NCBI RefSeq assembly: GCF_038502225.1
Contig: NC_091293.1
Location: 17,432,286-17,496,285, forward strand
DNA length: 64,000 nt
Direction: 5' to 3'
DNA from: Cherax quadricarinatus
Lineage: Eukaryota > Arthropoda > Malacostraca > Decapoda > Parastacidae
Positions 46,230 to 57,548 of the stretch are shown piece after piece; position 1 is the stretch's first letter, and every line of letters starts with the position of its first letter. The notes under the pieces were generated by a model. It made no database searches, had not been told where the DNA came from, and saw nothing but the letters and a program-made list of their open reading frames with translations. The translations under genes were made by a program, and so were the position numbers.

Positions 46230-49194
46230 TAATGAGTACACCATCCCCATTCACAATTCCTTTGAAGCCTTAAGCAGTCTCGAGAATGATAATCCTGCTG
46301 ATGATGTTGCTTCACATGTCTCTGACATAGATGATTTTGGAGATGAAGTGGAACAAGTCTTTTCTGATGACAATCCACCTTTTTGTTTGCACATAACTTC
46401 CAATGCAACCATAGGCCCTATAGTGCAAGCATCTGTTCATAATGCGCCCGTTCATTTGTTCATGGACTCTGGTGCGCAAGTCAATATTATTAGGTCTAGT
46501 TTGTTTAAGGATAAGCAGTTACGACATGTCCTTCTCGTAGAACCGACTCATGTGTCCTCCCTTAGTGGAGTAGCTGGTTCTCACCTGCGTGTCCGAGGTC
46601 GGACTTCCCTAACCTTTTCTATTCAAGGTAGAGACTTCACTGCTTCCTTCCTTGTTGTCGACCAGATTACTTTCCCTGGTGACCTTCTGCTGGGCTTTGC
46701 TTCCATGCGAGACTTACGCATTGTGCTCGACCCTTATCGATGGCATGCCCAAATTGACGACTTGATCGTTCCATTCTGGGGTTACCAGCTTGGATCCGAG
46801 ATCTGCCATACTGCCGCAGAGTATGACACTCGAATTAAGACCTTACAGGCCAGTGCATTTTCCAGTAGCGTACCCAAGCGGTCAGGCACTGATGATCCTG
46901 TCACTTCTGTCTGTGTTCCTACAACTTCAGACTTGCAAGATAGTGTCCAGTTACCTCAAGTGTCCGAGGACGCTCTGACTACCTTGAGTGCTGAGCCTAT
47001 CCCTGCAATGTCTGCTAGTTCAAGTAGTAGTTTCTCCACCGGGGACGCCTTGTCGGAAAACAATTACTTGCAACTAGTAATGCCATCTCTTGTTGATGTC
47101 ACATGCCGTCTGCAGAAAGACGTTTCTGTCGCAGCTAGTGCCCTCACTAGAGTGTCTGTAGTTGTTCCTAGTGTTCCAGATGGTGATAACGTCCTAGTTG
47201 ACAGTGATTCTTGCAAAGTAAAAGGCCTATTTGTTGAACCATCCTTACATGTTGTAAGAGATAGTAAGATCCATTTCTTCCTAGCCAACACTTCTGGTCA
47301 CAGTGTTCGCCTCAGAGCAAATACCAATCTTGTTGACCTTGTTCACTATCCTTACCCTGTTCAGGTAGAGGATGAGTTGTCACCTGACCAGTGGGTCGGT
47401 GCTATTTCTACCGTGGAGACCTCATCCACTTCACTGGATCAATCTGTTCCACCAGTTGAGGAGAAAGACTTAGCTCCCACTGACTTCCCAGATGAAGTCA
47501 AGCGTTTGTTGACTCTGTTGAACAAACGTCGTAAAGCCATTGCTTTACCAGGTGAGAAGATGGGTATAACGAACTTATTGTCCCATCGTATTCCACTTGA
47601 ACCTGGTACTAGACCTATCTACATACCTGCGTACAGAATGCCTCATTCACAAGTTGCTGTCGCAGAAGAATTGATTAATCAAATGCTTGATGATGGAGTT
47701 ATTGCACCTAGCAATTCACCTTGGAATGCACCCTTGATCCTAGTACCTAAGAAGGATGGTACTTGGCGCCCAGTAATTGACTTTAGGAAGTTAAATGCGA
47801 AAACCATTCCAGATCGCTTCCCACTTCCTGTACTGGGTGATCTTTTATGTAACATCGGAGATAACAAAGTCTTTTCAACCCTGGATTTGTTACAAGGGTT
47901 TTGGCAAGTCCCTCTTCACGAGGACAGCCAAGAGCTAACTGCATTCTCCACTCCTACAGGTCATTATCACTTCCTCCGTATGGCGTTTGGATTACGATCT
48001 TCCCCTATCACGTTCTCAAGGCTCATGACTAATATCTTTAGAGGTCTCATAGGTAATGCACTTATGGTGTACTTAGATGACGTAATCGTCATGTCTAAAG
48101 ATGTGGATACACACTTGAAAAGACTTGATGTAGTACTTGGTAAGCTTGAAGAAGCCAATTTAAAGATCAAACTGTCTAAATGTCAATTTTTCAGATCAGA
48201 AATTAAGTTTCTTGGTCACGTAGTCACTCCTAGAGGGGTTACGACTGACCAAAGTAAAGTAACTGCAGTACTAAATTTTCCAACACCCAAAACTGCTGAT
48301 GCCGTAAGATCCTTTGTGGGCTTAGCAGGTTTTTATAGATCTTTCATTGCCAATTTTTCTTCCATAGCTGCTCCTCTAACTGAGTTGCTTAAGAAAGATG
48401 CTCCTTTTGTTTGGACCTTCCGTCAAGAAAGAGCATTCCAAACTCTAAAAGAAAAGCTAACATCTGCTCGAATTTTGAAATTTCCAGATTTTTCTAAGCC
48501 CTTCTATCTGACAACTGATGCTAGTTCAATTGGCATAGGTGCCGTACTAGCTCAGAAGACCGATGGCAAGTACAACGCAGTTGCATTTGCTAGCCAAGTC
48601 CTTACGAAGGCTGAACGTAATTATACAGTAACTGAGCAAGAAGCTTTAACAATAGTATGGTCTTTAAAGCACTTCCGAGACATTATTTATCAGTACTCTG
48701 TTCATGTCTTGACAGACCATGCTCCACTGATACCTTTATTCCAGAATAAACAACCTACTGGAAGGTTAGCCAGATGGACCTTGACTATCCAAGAGTTCAA
48801 TCCCACCTTTGAGCATTTACCTGGCAAGTCAAATGTAGTCACAGATGCCTTATCGCGACATGTTAGTATAGTAACTGCAGACCCTCCATTTAGTGCTGAA
48901 GAAGTAAAGAATGTTCAACGAACAGATCCCATGTGGTCTGGTGTGATTCGATTCCTGCTCCAGGAAGATCTTATTCTGACTGTGAAGCCACCAGCACCCA
49001 TCAGTGACTTTGTCATGAACCAAGAATTACTGTATCGAACAGCCGAGTTGGGTACTCCTAGCAGAAGAGTATACCAGTTAGTAATTCCACAGTCACTAGT
49101 GAATGTAGCCTTACAGCTAGTTCACGATGTACCAGGTGTTGCACACCCTGGTATGGATCGTTCAGTAAAACTAGCCAGATTGAAATACTTTTGA
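46213..49194 (+). CDS. Pol of element C: protease, RT, RNase H, start of integrase
   Basis: 993 residues are open. Protease MDSGAQVNII near residue 83. RT from about 470: YRMPHSQVAVAEELI, VPKKDGTWRPVIDFRKLN, MAFGLRSSPITF, and MVYLDDVIVMS near 617 with both catalytic Asp. RNase H near 766 (TTDASSIGIGAV), the EQEALTIVW helix and TDHAPL near 834. The integrase zinc finger begins (HDVPGVAHPGMDRS) and is cut by a TGA at 49192-49194. The frame is open again immediately after it. This polymerase region is the best preserved gypsy RT in the window. Confidence 0.9.
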   Translation: MVTVGDNEYTIPIHNSFEALSSLENDNPADDVASHVSDIDDFGDEVEQVFSDDNPPFCLHITSNATIGPIVQASVHNAPVHLFMDSGAQVNIIRSSLFKDKQLRHVLLVEPTHVSSLSGVAGSHLRVRGRTSLTFSIQGRDFTASFLVVDQITFPGDLLLGFASMRDLRIVLDPYRWHAQIDDLIVPFWGYQLGSEICHTAAEYDTRIKTLQASAFSSSVPKRSGTDDPVTSVCVPTTSDLQDSVQLPQVSEDALTTLSAEPIPAMSASSSSSFSTGDALSENNYLQLVMPSLVDVTCRLQKDVSVAASALTRVSVVVPSVPDGDNVLVDSDSCKVKGLFVEPSLHVVRDSKIHFFLANTSGHSVRLRANTNLVDLVHYPYPVQVEDELSPDQWVGAISTVETSSTSLDQSVPPVEEKDLAPTDFPDEVKRLLTLLNKRRKAIALPGEKMGITNLLSHRIPLEPGTRPIYIPAYRMPHSQVAVAEELINQMLDDGVIAPSNSPWNAPLILVPKKDGTWRPVIDFRKLNAKTIPDRFPLPVLGDLLCNIGDNKVFSTLDLLQGFWQVPLHEDSQELTAFSTPTGHYHFLRMAFGLRSSPITFSRLMTNIFRGLIGNALMVYLDDVIVMSKDVDTHLKRLDVVLGKLEEANLKIKLSKCQFFRSEIKFLGHVVTPRGVTTDQSKVTAVLNFPTPKTADAVRSFVGLAGFYRSFIANFSSIAAPLTELLKKDAPFVWTFRQERAFQTLKEKLTSARILKFPDFSKPFYLTTDASSIGIGAVLAQKTDGKYNAVAFASQVLTKAERNYTVTEQEALTIVWSLKHFRDIIYQYSVHVLTDHAPLIPLFQNKQPTGRLARWTLTIQEFNPTFEHLPGKSNVVTDALSRHVSIVTADPPFSAEEVKNVQRTDPMWSGVIRFLLQEDLILTVKPPAPISDFVMNQELLYRTAELGTPSRRVYQLVIPQSLVNVALQLVHDVPGVAHPGMDRSVKLARLKYF

Positions 49195-50262
49195 CCTCGT
49201 ATGGCAACTGATATTTCTGAGTATGTTAAGAAATGTAGTGTCTGCATGCAACATAAAGGCAATGCTAATGGCCCTAATCCAATCCAAGTGTATCCAACTA
49301 CTAGCGAACCTTGGGAAAGAGTTGCGCTAGATTTGTTAACTAATTTCCAATGTTCCCTCCAGGGTAACAAACATCTGTGTGTTATGGTAGACCATTTCAC
49401 CAGATATTGTGAGTTAGTTCCTATTGCAGATAAGACTGCCGAGACAGTAGCTAAAGCGTTTAAAGAACGCATTATCTGCAGGCATACCACCCCTAAGTCC
49501 CTAGTAACAGATAATGGAGGTGAATTCTGTAATGAGATTCTTGAAAATTTGTGTACCTTGTACAAGATCTCTAAATCCACCATTGTTCCTCATCATCCTG
49601 CCAGCAATGGGTTAGCGGAACAAACCAATAAGAAAGTACTTGATGTCTTGAGAGCCACTATCAATCCCAACAGTGAAACTTGGGATGAAGTTATACCTGA
49701 TGTGCAGTGTGCTATAAATTCTGCTTACAATGTTTCTATAGGTGACACTCCACATTATGCATTGTACGGTGTAGATAAACGTTTGCCTTATGAGTTTTTA
49801 TATTCTAATCCGAAACCAAATTACAACCCTGATGATTTCATAGCAACTCGTACCAGCTTAGCTCAAAGTGTTTTTAGAAGAATCCCTGAAACACTTCATA
49901 AATCAACAGCAGAATTTACAAGAGTCGCAAACACTCGAGCAAAGCCATCCAAAATCAAAGTAGGTTCGAGAGTTATGCTGATTAACTTTAACAAAACGTC
50001 TGCAATGCCAAAGCTTGATCAAAAGTTTGTTGGTCCTTATCGAGTAGTTGAACATATCACTGGTAATAAGTATAAGGTTAGAGAGATTAGTACTGGTCAG
50101 TATAAAGAATCGCATTTAGATCATATGAAGTTAGTATGTGATGATAATGATGTTCCAACCCAGACTAATGTGACAGACTCTAACAATCCTCCTGATCCTG
50201 TACTCTCTTCCTCTGATATTCAGTCAGACAATCAACCTGAATGTCGTTATTCCCTGACAGAG
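49195..50262 (+). pseudogene. Integrase of element C, downstream of the stop
   Basis: Same frame as pol. CSVCMQHKG completes the zinc finger. The catalytic core has ALDLLTNF (first Asp), LVTDNGGEF (second Asp) and NGLAEQTNK (Glu). The C-terminal KFVGPYRVVEHITGNKYKV is a GPY/F module, followed by a Pro/Ser/Asn tail. Residues after about 50262 are read from antisense LINE D and do not belong. Apart from the TGA and the lost 3' end, the domain looks intact. Confidence 0.85.
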
Positions 50263-51178
50263 AATCAGTTACAATTAAACTGTCAATCTTTGATACATAG
50301 ATGCATTTCAGTGCAAGGAGTATGGCAAACAGTTCTGTCTGAAGGGTAGAGGCCCAATTATTGATGCGTGCTCCAATTTCTTTAAGAGAGCCATCACTCT
50401 GTACGACAACAGCAGCACTACCAGCTGCACCAGTGGATTGGTGAACAGAACCATCAGCGTAAATAATTTGCGAGAGTGTGTGCTGTGTGACTAAGTTATC
50501 AATACAGCTTAAGGCCTCATGTTTGGCTTCAAGGCGAAGCTTTGGTTGTGATTTAAGAAGTAGTTTGGGGGGAAATGGAGGAATGGTAGTTTGGAATAGG
50601 GTAATATTCCATGGAGCGGAGAAGTGCCGCTGTTGCCTTACTTGACATAGATCATGTATCTGATTCATGCGGAGGTCGGTTCCAGTTTTTTCGATCCATC
50701 TAGAGGAGTGTTCACCAGTACTGAGGAAAGTTTGGAGGGCTTCTGTGCAGGGGTTTGAATGAGCTTGCCTGAGCATATTAACCCCAATTAGGATATTTCT
50801 TTCAGTAACACGATCTCTGATGCTTGGAATATCAAGTTCTTTTTGCATATTTAAAATTTTGGCAGTACGAGGGCATCCTAAAATGATCCTCATTGCTTCG
50901 TTCTGCAGTTTTTCCAGCCCTCCAAGCTTCCAGTCAGACACAAGAGCAAGTAGTGGCGCAGCATAATCAACCAATGATCTAATATAAGCAAGATACATCA
51001 TTTTCACAATTTTAACATTAGCACCATACCTGGGGTGAAGCCCAGCCACAACTCTAAGTGCTCTTAGTCTTTCTTTGTATTGGCGACAAAGTCTTGTTAC
51101 AACAGGTCCAAGTAGTGGAACCTCAAAGCCTAGATACCTGTATCTGCTTACATATTCTAGAAGAGACCCATCATGCAA
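50263..51178 (-). pseudogene. RT thumb and RNase H of LINE D (3' end lost)
   Basis: The thumb region reads LGFEVPLLGPVVTRLCRQY and SLVDYAAPLLALVSDW. RNase H begins IIYADGSVHQSTGAAGSA (first Asp), has LQTELFAILLALKCI (Glu helix) and reaches SLIVTDS (second Asp). Sequence after that is gypsy C read in antisense. The homologous fragment at 59467-60320 shows what should follow, including the IPSHIG segment. Confidence 0.8.
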
Positions 51179-52402
51179 TTGGATCTGACGAACTGTGCCT
51201 CTCTGTACGCCTATTGAGTATCTTTGTTTTATCAGTAAAGATTATCAACCCCAGGTCCTGACACGAGGCTAGTACATGATTAAGAATGTTTTGGGTGTTG
51301 GAGAATCCGGTGGTGTGAATCATTATGTCATCAGCAAAACTAATCACATAATGATGGGGCTGACTAGGCATAGCATTAAGTAATGCATTAATTAGAATAT
51401 TGAACAGTGTGGGACTGAGCACACCTCCCTGTGGGGTTCCTAATTCAAAGTCTTTAGTTACACTTCTATGTCCCTGGAACAACACAGACGATTTTCTGTT
51501 GGGCAGGCAACCTTTAATCCAGCGGAGAAGCCATCCTCCAACATCCATTCTGGCAAGTTCACTAATGATTACATGTCGGTTGGCTACATCGAAAGCGGAT
51601 TTAAGGTCAAGGAAGGTAGTGTATGAGCTGTCAGTGTGCAGGGTGAGAAAGGTGGCTATGCAATGATGCACACTCCTTCCATGCATGAAACCATGTAACC
51701 GGGGAGACAAAAATTGTTTGATTCTGTACATGAGACGATTAAGAATCATTCTCTCAAATGTTTTACACAAGCAGCTAGTAAGAGATATTGGGCGAAATGC
51801 ATTTTGTTGATTGGGCTTAGGAATTGGAATGATGAGGCTATTGGTCCAATATTGAGGGAGCTCCCCAGTTACATAGCTCATGTTATATAATTCAAGTAAT
51901 GGATTACCTGGTACTCGACACAGCAATCTGAGTATGTTGTAATACCATCCTCACCAGGCGACGTGGAGTTGCCCTTAGTTAGTGCTGCATCAAGTTCATA
52001 ATTAGTGAAAGGAATGTTGCAGTCATCTGCCTTGCTGAGCATAAAGCAAACAAGTCTCTCCCTTGCATCAGATTTGTCATTTAATTTTGCCTGTGTGGTA
52101 CTGGGAAGATTGTCATAGCTAGATGTAGCAGCCCAAGCACTGACTAACTCATTCGCCCTATGCAAGGGATGAGGGTGTGCGAACAGCCCAGTTCTGTTAC
52201 CCTTAATTCTATTTATGTCCCTCCATGCCCGGCTAAGTGGGGTGTGAGCATTAAGACCGTTGACAAATTTTTCCCAGTCTGTTTGCCGCAGCTCTGTCAT
52301 ACGCTCTCTGGCAGCAGCAAGGGCAGTTTGGAAGAGCCTCAGCATTCCAGGGGTACGATGTTTTCTATAGGCTAGGCCTAGTCTGCTAGCAGTACGTTTC
52401 AT
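51171..52402 (-). pseudogene. RT of LINE D (two frames)
   Basis: The upstream frame (51878-52402) covers the connector and the start of RT (NGLNAHTPLSRAWRDINRIK, GNSTSPGEDGITTY). The second (51171-51926) holds AFRPISLTSCLCKTFERMIL, LHGFMHGRSVHHC, TTFLDLKSAFDVANRHVI, GTPQGGVLSPTLFNI and YVISFADDIMIH with FADD intact. A frame change lies near 51900-51930 and another near 51175. Confidence 0.83.
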
Positions 52403-53316
52403 GTACGAAGTTTAGAATCATTGTAATAAGTATGGTTTTTGAAGGAGGTATGATTATTATGGAAGTTTGTTGGGTTTAGAGTACCAAGAGGTTGCAGTGG
52501 CGGCTCTAAGTAGTTCTGAATACTGCTCACAAGGTCATTGTTAAAGGTCTCTACAGAGGAACACTCATAGGAATTATACCAGTCAGTCACATGTGCAACA
52601 AAGTCATCATGCTGATCAGTGGGAACATTAAAACGTTTCCGTTTGAATATCCCACCAGGAAGGATAGTATTACCAATATCTAGTGAGGTTAGCCTAGGGA
52701 AATGATCAGACGCTATATCTGTTACAATGGAAGACTCACAGCTGGCAGAAGTAATGTTGAAGCCCAGGCACAGATCAAGGACGCCTCCATAGATATGTGT
52801 GGGTTCAAGGTCACCTACAATTTGGATATTATCATGACTGTTTAAGAGTGACAACAGTTGATTACCATTACGATTACCAAACTGTGAGTTTCCAATGCTT
52901 TTGTGTCTTGCATTGTAATCGCCAATAATAAGAGTAGGCTCAGAATGAGCACAAGTTGGGAGCTCCAAGTAATTAAACTTATCAGCAGGAGCGTACAAGT
53001 TAAATATGTTGAGAGCAGAGTTCCCAATATAAATCCTAACACCGTGATACTGTAGCCCCTCTGTTTTCTTATGTGCAAGAAGTTGATGGGGAAGTGATTT
53101 TTTAATATATAGAACACAAGAGTTAGTAGATTTGAGGTTATATGCAACAAATGATGGTAATTTAGGGGGTTGGGATTTTTCAGGGGCTCTGCACTCTTGT
53201 AGACACACAACATCAATGGGTTCGGTGGTTATTTTATGATGAAGGTCAGGAAGTCTTTTTCTAAGTGATGCAATATTCCAGCTTAATATAGAAAGTTTAT
53301 ACGAGTTTAGATCCAT
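52399..53316 (-). pseudogene. AP-type endonuclease of LINE D
   Basis: 305 residues are open. LSWNIASLRKRLPDL (Asn of the first block), VVCLQECRAP (metal-binding Glu), LIIGDYNARHKSIGNS (Asp/Asn block), and VTDIASDHFPRLTSLDI (terminal Asp/His) are all present. The enzyme would nick the target DNA for first-strand priming. The frame ends at the junction with the RT frame; in an intact element they would be one protein. Confidence 0.83.
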
Positions 53317-53393
53317 TATAGTAGTCCTGGGATCTTGTTGAGTTTCTCAGCATAATGAAAAAATTGTTCATATAAATAGCAGACCTTATCCAC

Positions 53394-54834
53394 AGTGTCA
53401 CTGTTATATACAGTGTCGCTGGTATATACAGTGTCACTGGTATATACAGTGTCACTGGTATATACAGTGTCACTGATATATACAGTGTCACTGGTATATA
53501 CAGTGTCACTGATATATACAGTGACACTGGTATATACAGTTTCACTGGTATATATATTGTCACTGGTAAGTACAGTGTCACTGGTATATTGTGTCACTGG
53601 TATATACAGTGTCACTGATATATACAGTGACACTGGTATATACAGTTTCACTGGTATATATATTGTCACTGGTAAGTACAGTGTCACTGGTATATTGTGT
53701 CACTGGTATATACAGTGACACTGGTATATACAGTTTCACTGGTATATATATTGTCACTGGTAAGTACAGTGTCACTGGTATATTGTGTCACTGGTATATA
53801 CAGTGTCACTGGTATATACAGTGTCACTGGTATATACAGTTTCACTGGTATATACAGTGTCACTGGTATATACAGTGTCACTGGTATATTCAGTGTCACT
53901 GGTATATACAGTGTCACTGGTATATACATCGTCACTGGTATATACAGCGTCACTGGTATGTACAGTGTCACTGGCACATACAGTGTCACTGGTATATACA
54001 TCGTCACTGGTATATACAGCGTCGCTGGTATATACAGTGTCAATGGTATATACAGTGTCACTGTCACTGGTATATACATCGTCACTGGTATATACAGCGT
54101 CACTGGTATATACAGTGTCACTGGTATATACAGTGTCACTGGTATATACAGCGTCACTGGTATATACAGTGTCACTGGTATATACAGCGTCACTGGTATA
54201 TACAGTGTCACTGGTATATACAGTGTCACTGGTATATACAGCGTCACTGGTATATACAGTGTCACTGGTATATACAGCGTCACTGGTATATACAGTGTCA
54301 CTGGTATATACAGTTTCACTGGTATATACAGTGTCACTGGTATATACAGTGTCATTGGTATATACAGCGTCACTGGTATATACAGTGTCACTGGTATATA
54401 CAGCGTCACTGGTATATACAGTGTCACTGGTATATACAGATTCACTGGTATATACAGTGTCACTGGTATATACAGCGTCACTGGTATATACAGTGTCACT
54501 GGTATATACAGTGTCACTGGTATATACAGTGTCACTTTTATATACAGTTTCACTGGTATATACAGTGTCACTGGTATATACAGTGTCACTGGTATATACA
54601 GTTTCACTGGTATATACAGTGTCACTGGTATATACAGTGTCACTGGTATGTACAGTGTCACTGGTATATACAGTGTCACTGGTATATACATCGTCACTGG
54701 TATATACAGTGTCACTGGTATATACAGTGTCACTGGTATATACAGTGTCACTGGTATATACAGTGTCACTGGTATATACATCGTCACTGGTATATACAGT
54801 GTCACTGGTATATACAGTGTAACTGGTATCTACA
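53394..54834. repeat. 18-bp satellite, piece 9 (largest)
   Basis: About 80 units, very uniform from 53780 on, with the recurring variants CAGCGTC and CATCGTC. A local duplication of about 115 bp repeats the TATTGTGTCACTGG junction three times (53585-53795). The five non-stop frames give long meaningless frames. Confidence 0.97.
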
Positions 54835-57548
54835 AGCCTCCGGATGCAACATCCCAGCAATTCCAGGAACAGCTGTTAAAAATTGACCACTGTCTGGAAA
54901 ATCTTCCAGCTCCTGCACCCAACATCTTGCTCCTGGGGGATTTCAACTTAAGGCACCTAAAATGGAGGAATATAGCAAATAATATTGTTGCAGTAATAAC
55001 ACCAGGAGGCAGCTCTGATGAAAACTCACACTCACACGAGCTTTTAAATCTCTGCACAAAATTCAATTTAAACCAGCAAATAATAGAGCCTACTAGACTG
55101 GAGAATACACTAGACCTCATCTTCACTAACAATGATGATCTGATAAGAAATGTCACCATATCAAAAACAATATACTCAGATCACAACATAATTGAGGTTC
55201 AGACATGTATGCGTGGAGCCCCAGACCGACGAAATGAGACTAGTCACGAGGGAGCATTCACCAAATTCAACTTCAATAACAAAAACATAAAGTGGGACCA
55301 AGTAAACCAAGTCCTAACCGATATAAGCTGGGAAGATACACTAAGCAACACAGACCCCAACTTATGCCTAGAACAGATTAACTCGGTGGCACTCGATGTA
55401 TGCACAAGGCTTATTCCTCTAAGAAAAAGGAGGAGTAGATGTAAAATAGAAAGAGACAGGCGCTCCCTTTACAGGCGACGGAAAAGAATAACAGAGCGGC
55501 TAAAAGAGGTCAATATATCTGAAATGCGTAGGGAGACACTGGTCAGAGAAATAGCAAGCATCGAACTTAAGCTAAAAGAATCCTTTAGGAGTCAGGAATC
55601 GCGGGAAGAACTAAAAGCCATAAATGAAATCGAAAGAAACCCAAAGTATTTCTTCTCCTATGCCAAATCAAAATCGAGAACAACGTCCAGTATTGGGCCC
55701 CTACTTAAACAAGATGGGTCCTACACAGATGACAGCAAGGAAATGAGTGAGCTACTCAAGTCCCAATATGACTCAGTTTTTAGCAAGCCGCTAACCAGAC
55801 TGAGAGTCGAAGATCAAAATGAATTTTTTATGAGAGAGCCACAAAATTTGATTAACACAAGCCTATCCGATGTTATCCTGACGCCAAATGACTTCGAACA
55901 GGCGATAAATGACATGCCCATGCACTCTGCCCCAGGGCCAGACTCATGGAACTCTGTGTTCATCAAGAACTGCAAGAAGCCCCTATCACGAGCCTTTTCC
56001 ATCCTATGGAGAGGGAGCATGGACACGGGGGTCGTCCCTCAGTTACTAAAAACAACAGACATAGCCCCACTCCACAAAGGGGGCAATAAAGCAATAGCAA
56101 AGAACTACAGACCAATAGCACTAACATCCCATATCATAAAAATCTTTGAAAGGGTCCTAAGAAGCAAGATCACCACTCATCTAGAAACCCATCAGTTACA
56201 CAACCTAGGGCAACATGGGTTTAGAACAGGTCGCTCCTGTCTGTCTCAACTATTGGATCACTACGACAAGGTCCTAAATGCACTAGAAGACAAAAAGAAT
56301 GCAGATGTAATATATACAGACTTTACAAAAGCCTTCGACAAGTGTGACCATGGCGTAATAGCGCACAAAATGCGTGCTAAAGGAATAACAGGAAAAGTCG
56401 GTCGATGGATCTATAATTTCCTCACTAACAGAACACAGAGAGTAGTCGTCAACAGAGTAAAGTGCGAGGCAGCTACGGTGAAAAGCTCTGTTCCACAAGG
56501 CACAGTACTAGCTCCCATCTTGTTCCTCATCCTCATATCCGACATAGACAAGGATGTCAGCCACAGCACCGTGTCTTCCTTTGCAGATGACACCCGAATC
56601 TGCATGACAGTGTCTTCCATTGCAGACACTGCAAGGCTCCAGGCGGACATCAACCAAATCTTTCAGTGGGCTGCAGAAAACAATATGAAGTTCAACGATG
56701 AGAAATTTCAATTACTAAGATATGGTAAACATGAGGAAATTAAATCTTCATCAGAGTACAAAACAAATTCTGGCCACAAAATAGAGCGAAACACCAACGT
56801 CAAAGACCTGGGAGTGATTATGTCGGAGGATCTCACCTTCAAGGACCATAACATTGTATCAATCGCATCTGCTAGAAAAATGACAGGATGGATAATGAGA
56901 ACCTTCAAAACTAGGGAGGCCAAGCCCATGATGACACTCTTCAGGTCACTTGTTCTATCTAGGCTGGAATATTGCTGCACTCTAACAGCACCTTTCAAGG
57001 CAGGTGAAATTGCTGACCTAGAAAATGTACAGAGAACTTTCACGGCGCGCATAACGGAGATAAAACACCTCAATTACTGGGAGCGCTTGAGGTTTCTAAA
57101 CCTGTATTCCCTGGAACGCAGGAGGGAGAGATACATGATTATATACACCTGGAAAATCCTAGAGGGACTAGTACCGAACTTGCACACGAAAATCACTCTT
57201 TACGAAAGCAAAAGACTTGGCAGACGATGCAACATCCCCCCAATGAAAAGCAGGGGTGTCACTAGCACGTTAAGAGACCATACAATAAGTGTCAGGGGCC
57301 CGAGACTGTTCAACTGCCTCCCAGCACACATAAGGGGGATTACCAGCAGACCCCTGGCAGTCTTCAAGCTGGCACTGGACAAGCACCTAAAGTCAGTTCC
57401 TGATCAGCCGGGCTGTGGCTCGTACGTTGGTTTGCGTGCAGACAGCAGCAACAGCCTGGTTGATCAGGGGCTGATCCACCAGGAGGCCTGGTCACAGACC
57501 GGGCCGCGGGGGCGTTGACCCCCGAAACTCTCTCCAGGTAAACTCCAG
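54835..57548 (+). mobile_element. 5'-truncated CR1-like LINE copy F with open pol
   Basis: The element begins inside the endonuclease and ends CTCTCCAGGTAAACTCCAG next to GTATACAGTG satellite, exactly like copy G at 41131-42119. Both copies join the satellite at the same phase (GGTAT) on both sides. The coding part has no stop, so the copy is young. Confidence 0.88.
54836..57518 (+). CDS. CR1-like LINE pol: partial endonuclease and complete RT
   Basis: About 894 residues of LINE sequence are open. Endonuclease C-terminal part: LLLGDFNLRHLKW, RLENTLDLIFTNND, YSDHNIIEVQT. A basic connector follows (KRRSRCKIERDRRSLYRRRK). RT: SAPGPDSWNSVFIKN, NYRPIALTSHIIK, QHGFRTGRSC, DVIYTDFTKAFDKCDHG, SVPQGTVLAPILF and VSSFADDTRICM. 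The thumb and tail run to SWSQ-type residues and a TGA stop. Upstream the frame is open for 378 more codons through satellite, which is a chance fusion. The N-terminal third of the endonuclease is missing, so independent mobility is unlikely. Confidence 0.88.

Larger units (their letters stand above)
43420..50262 (+). mobile_element. Ty3/gypsy retrotransposon C, conventional order, 3' truncated
   Basis: Order: 5' non-coding region (possible LTR from TGTTTTGG at 43420), gag, protease, RT, RNase H, integrase. This is the ordinary gypsy order. The 3' end breaks off at about 50262 within or just after the integrase C-terminus and joins LINE D; no 3' LTR is seen. The likely history is insertion into LINE D followed by a deletion across the right junction. 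Confidence 0.8.
50263..53393 (-). mobile_element. I-like LINE D, main body
   Basis: On the minus strand it carries endonuclease, RT and most of RNase H, then is joined to gypsy element C at about 50263. The 5' end abuts 18-bp satellite at about 53394. Endonuclease plus RT plus RNase H places it in the I-type group of LINEs. Frame changes between the pieces show decay. Confidence 0.82.

Noticed and set aside
53684..54860. Long frames of LYIPVT, VYTSDT, SLVYTV and HWYIQC repeats here and at 40050, 57464, 24071 and elsewhere
   Set aside because: They are all registers of the 18-bp satellite, which lacks stops in five frames.
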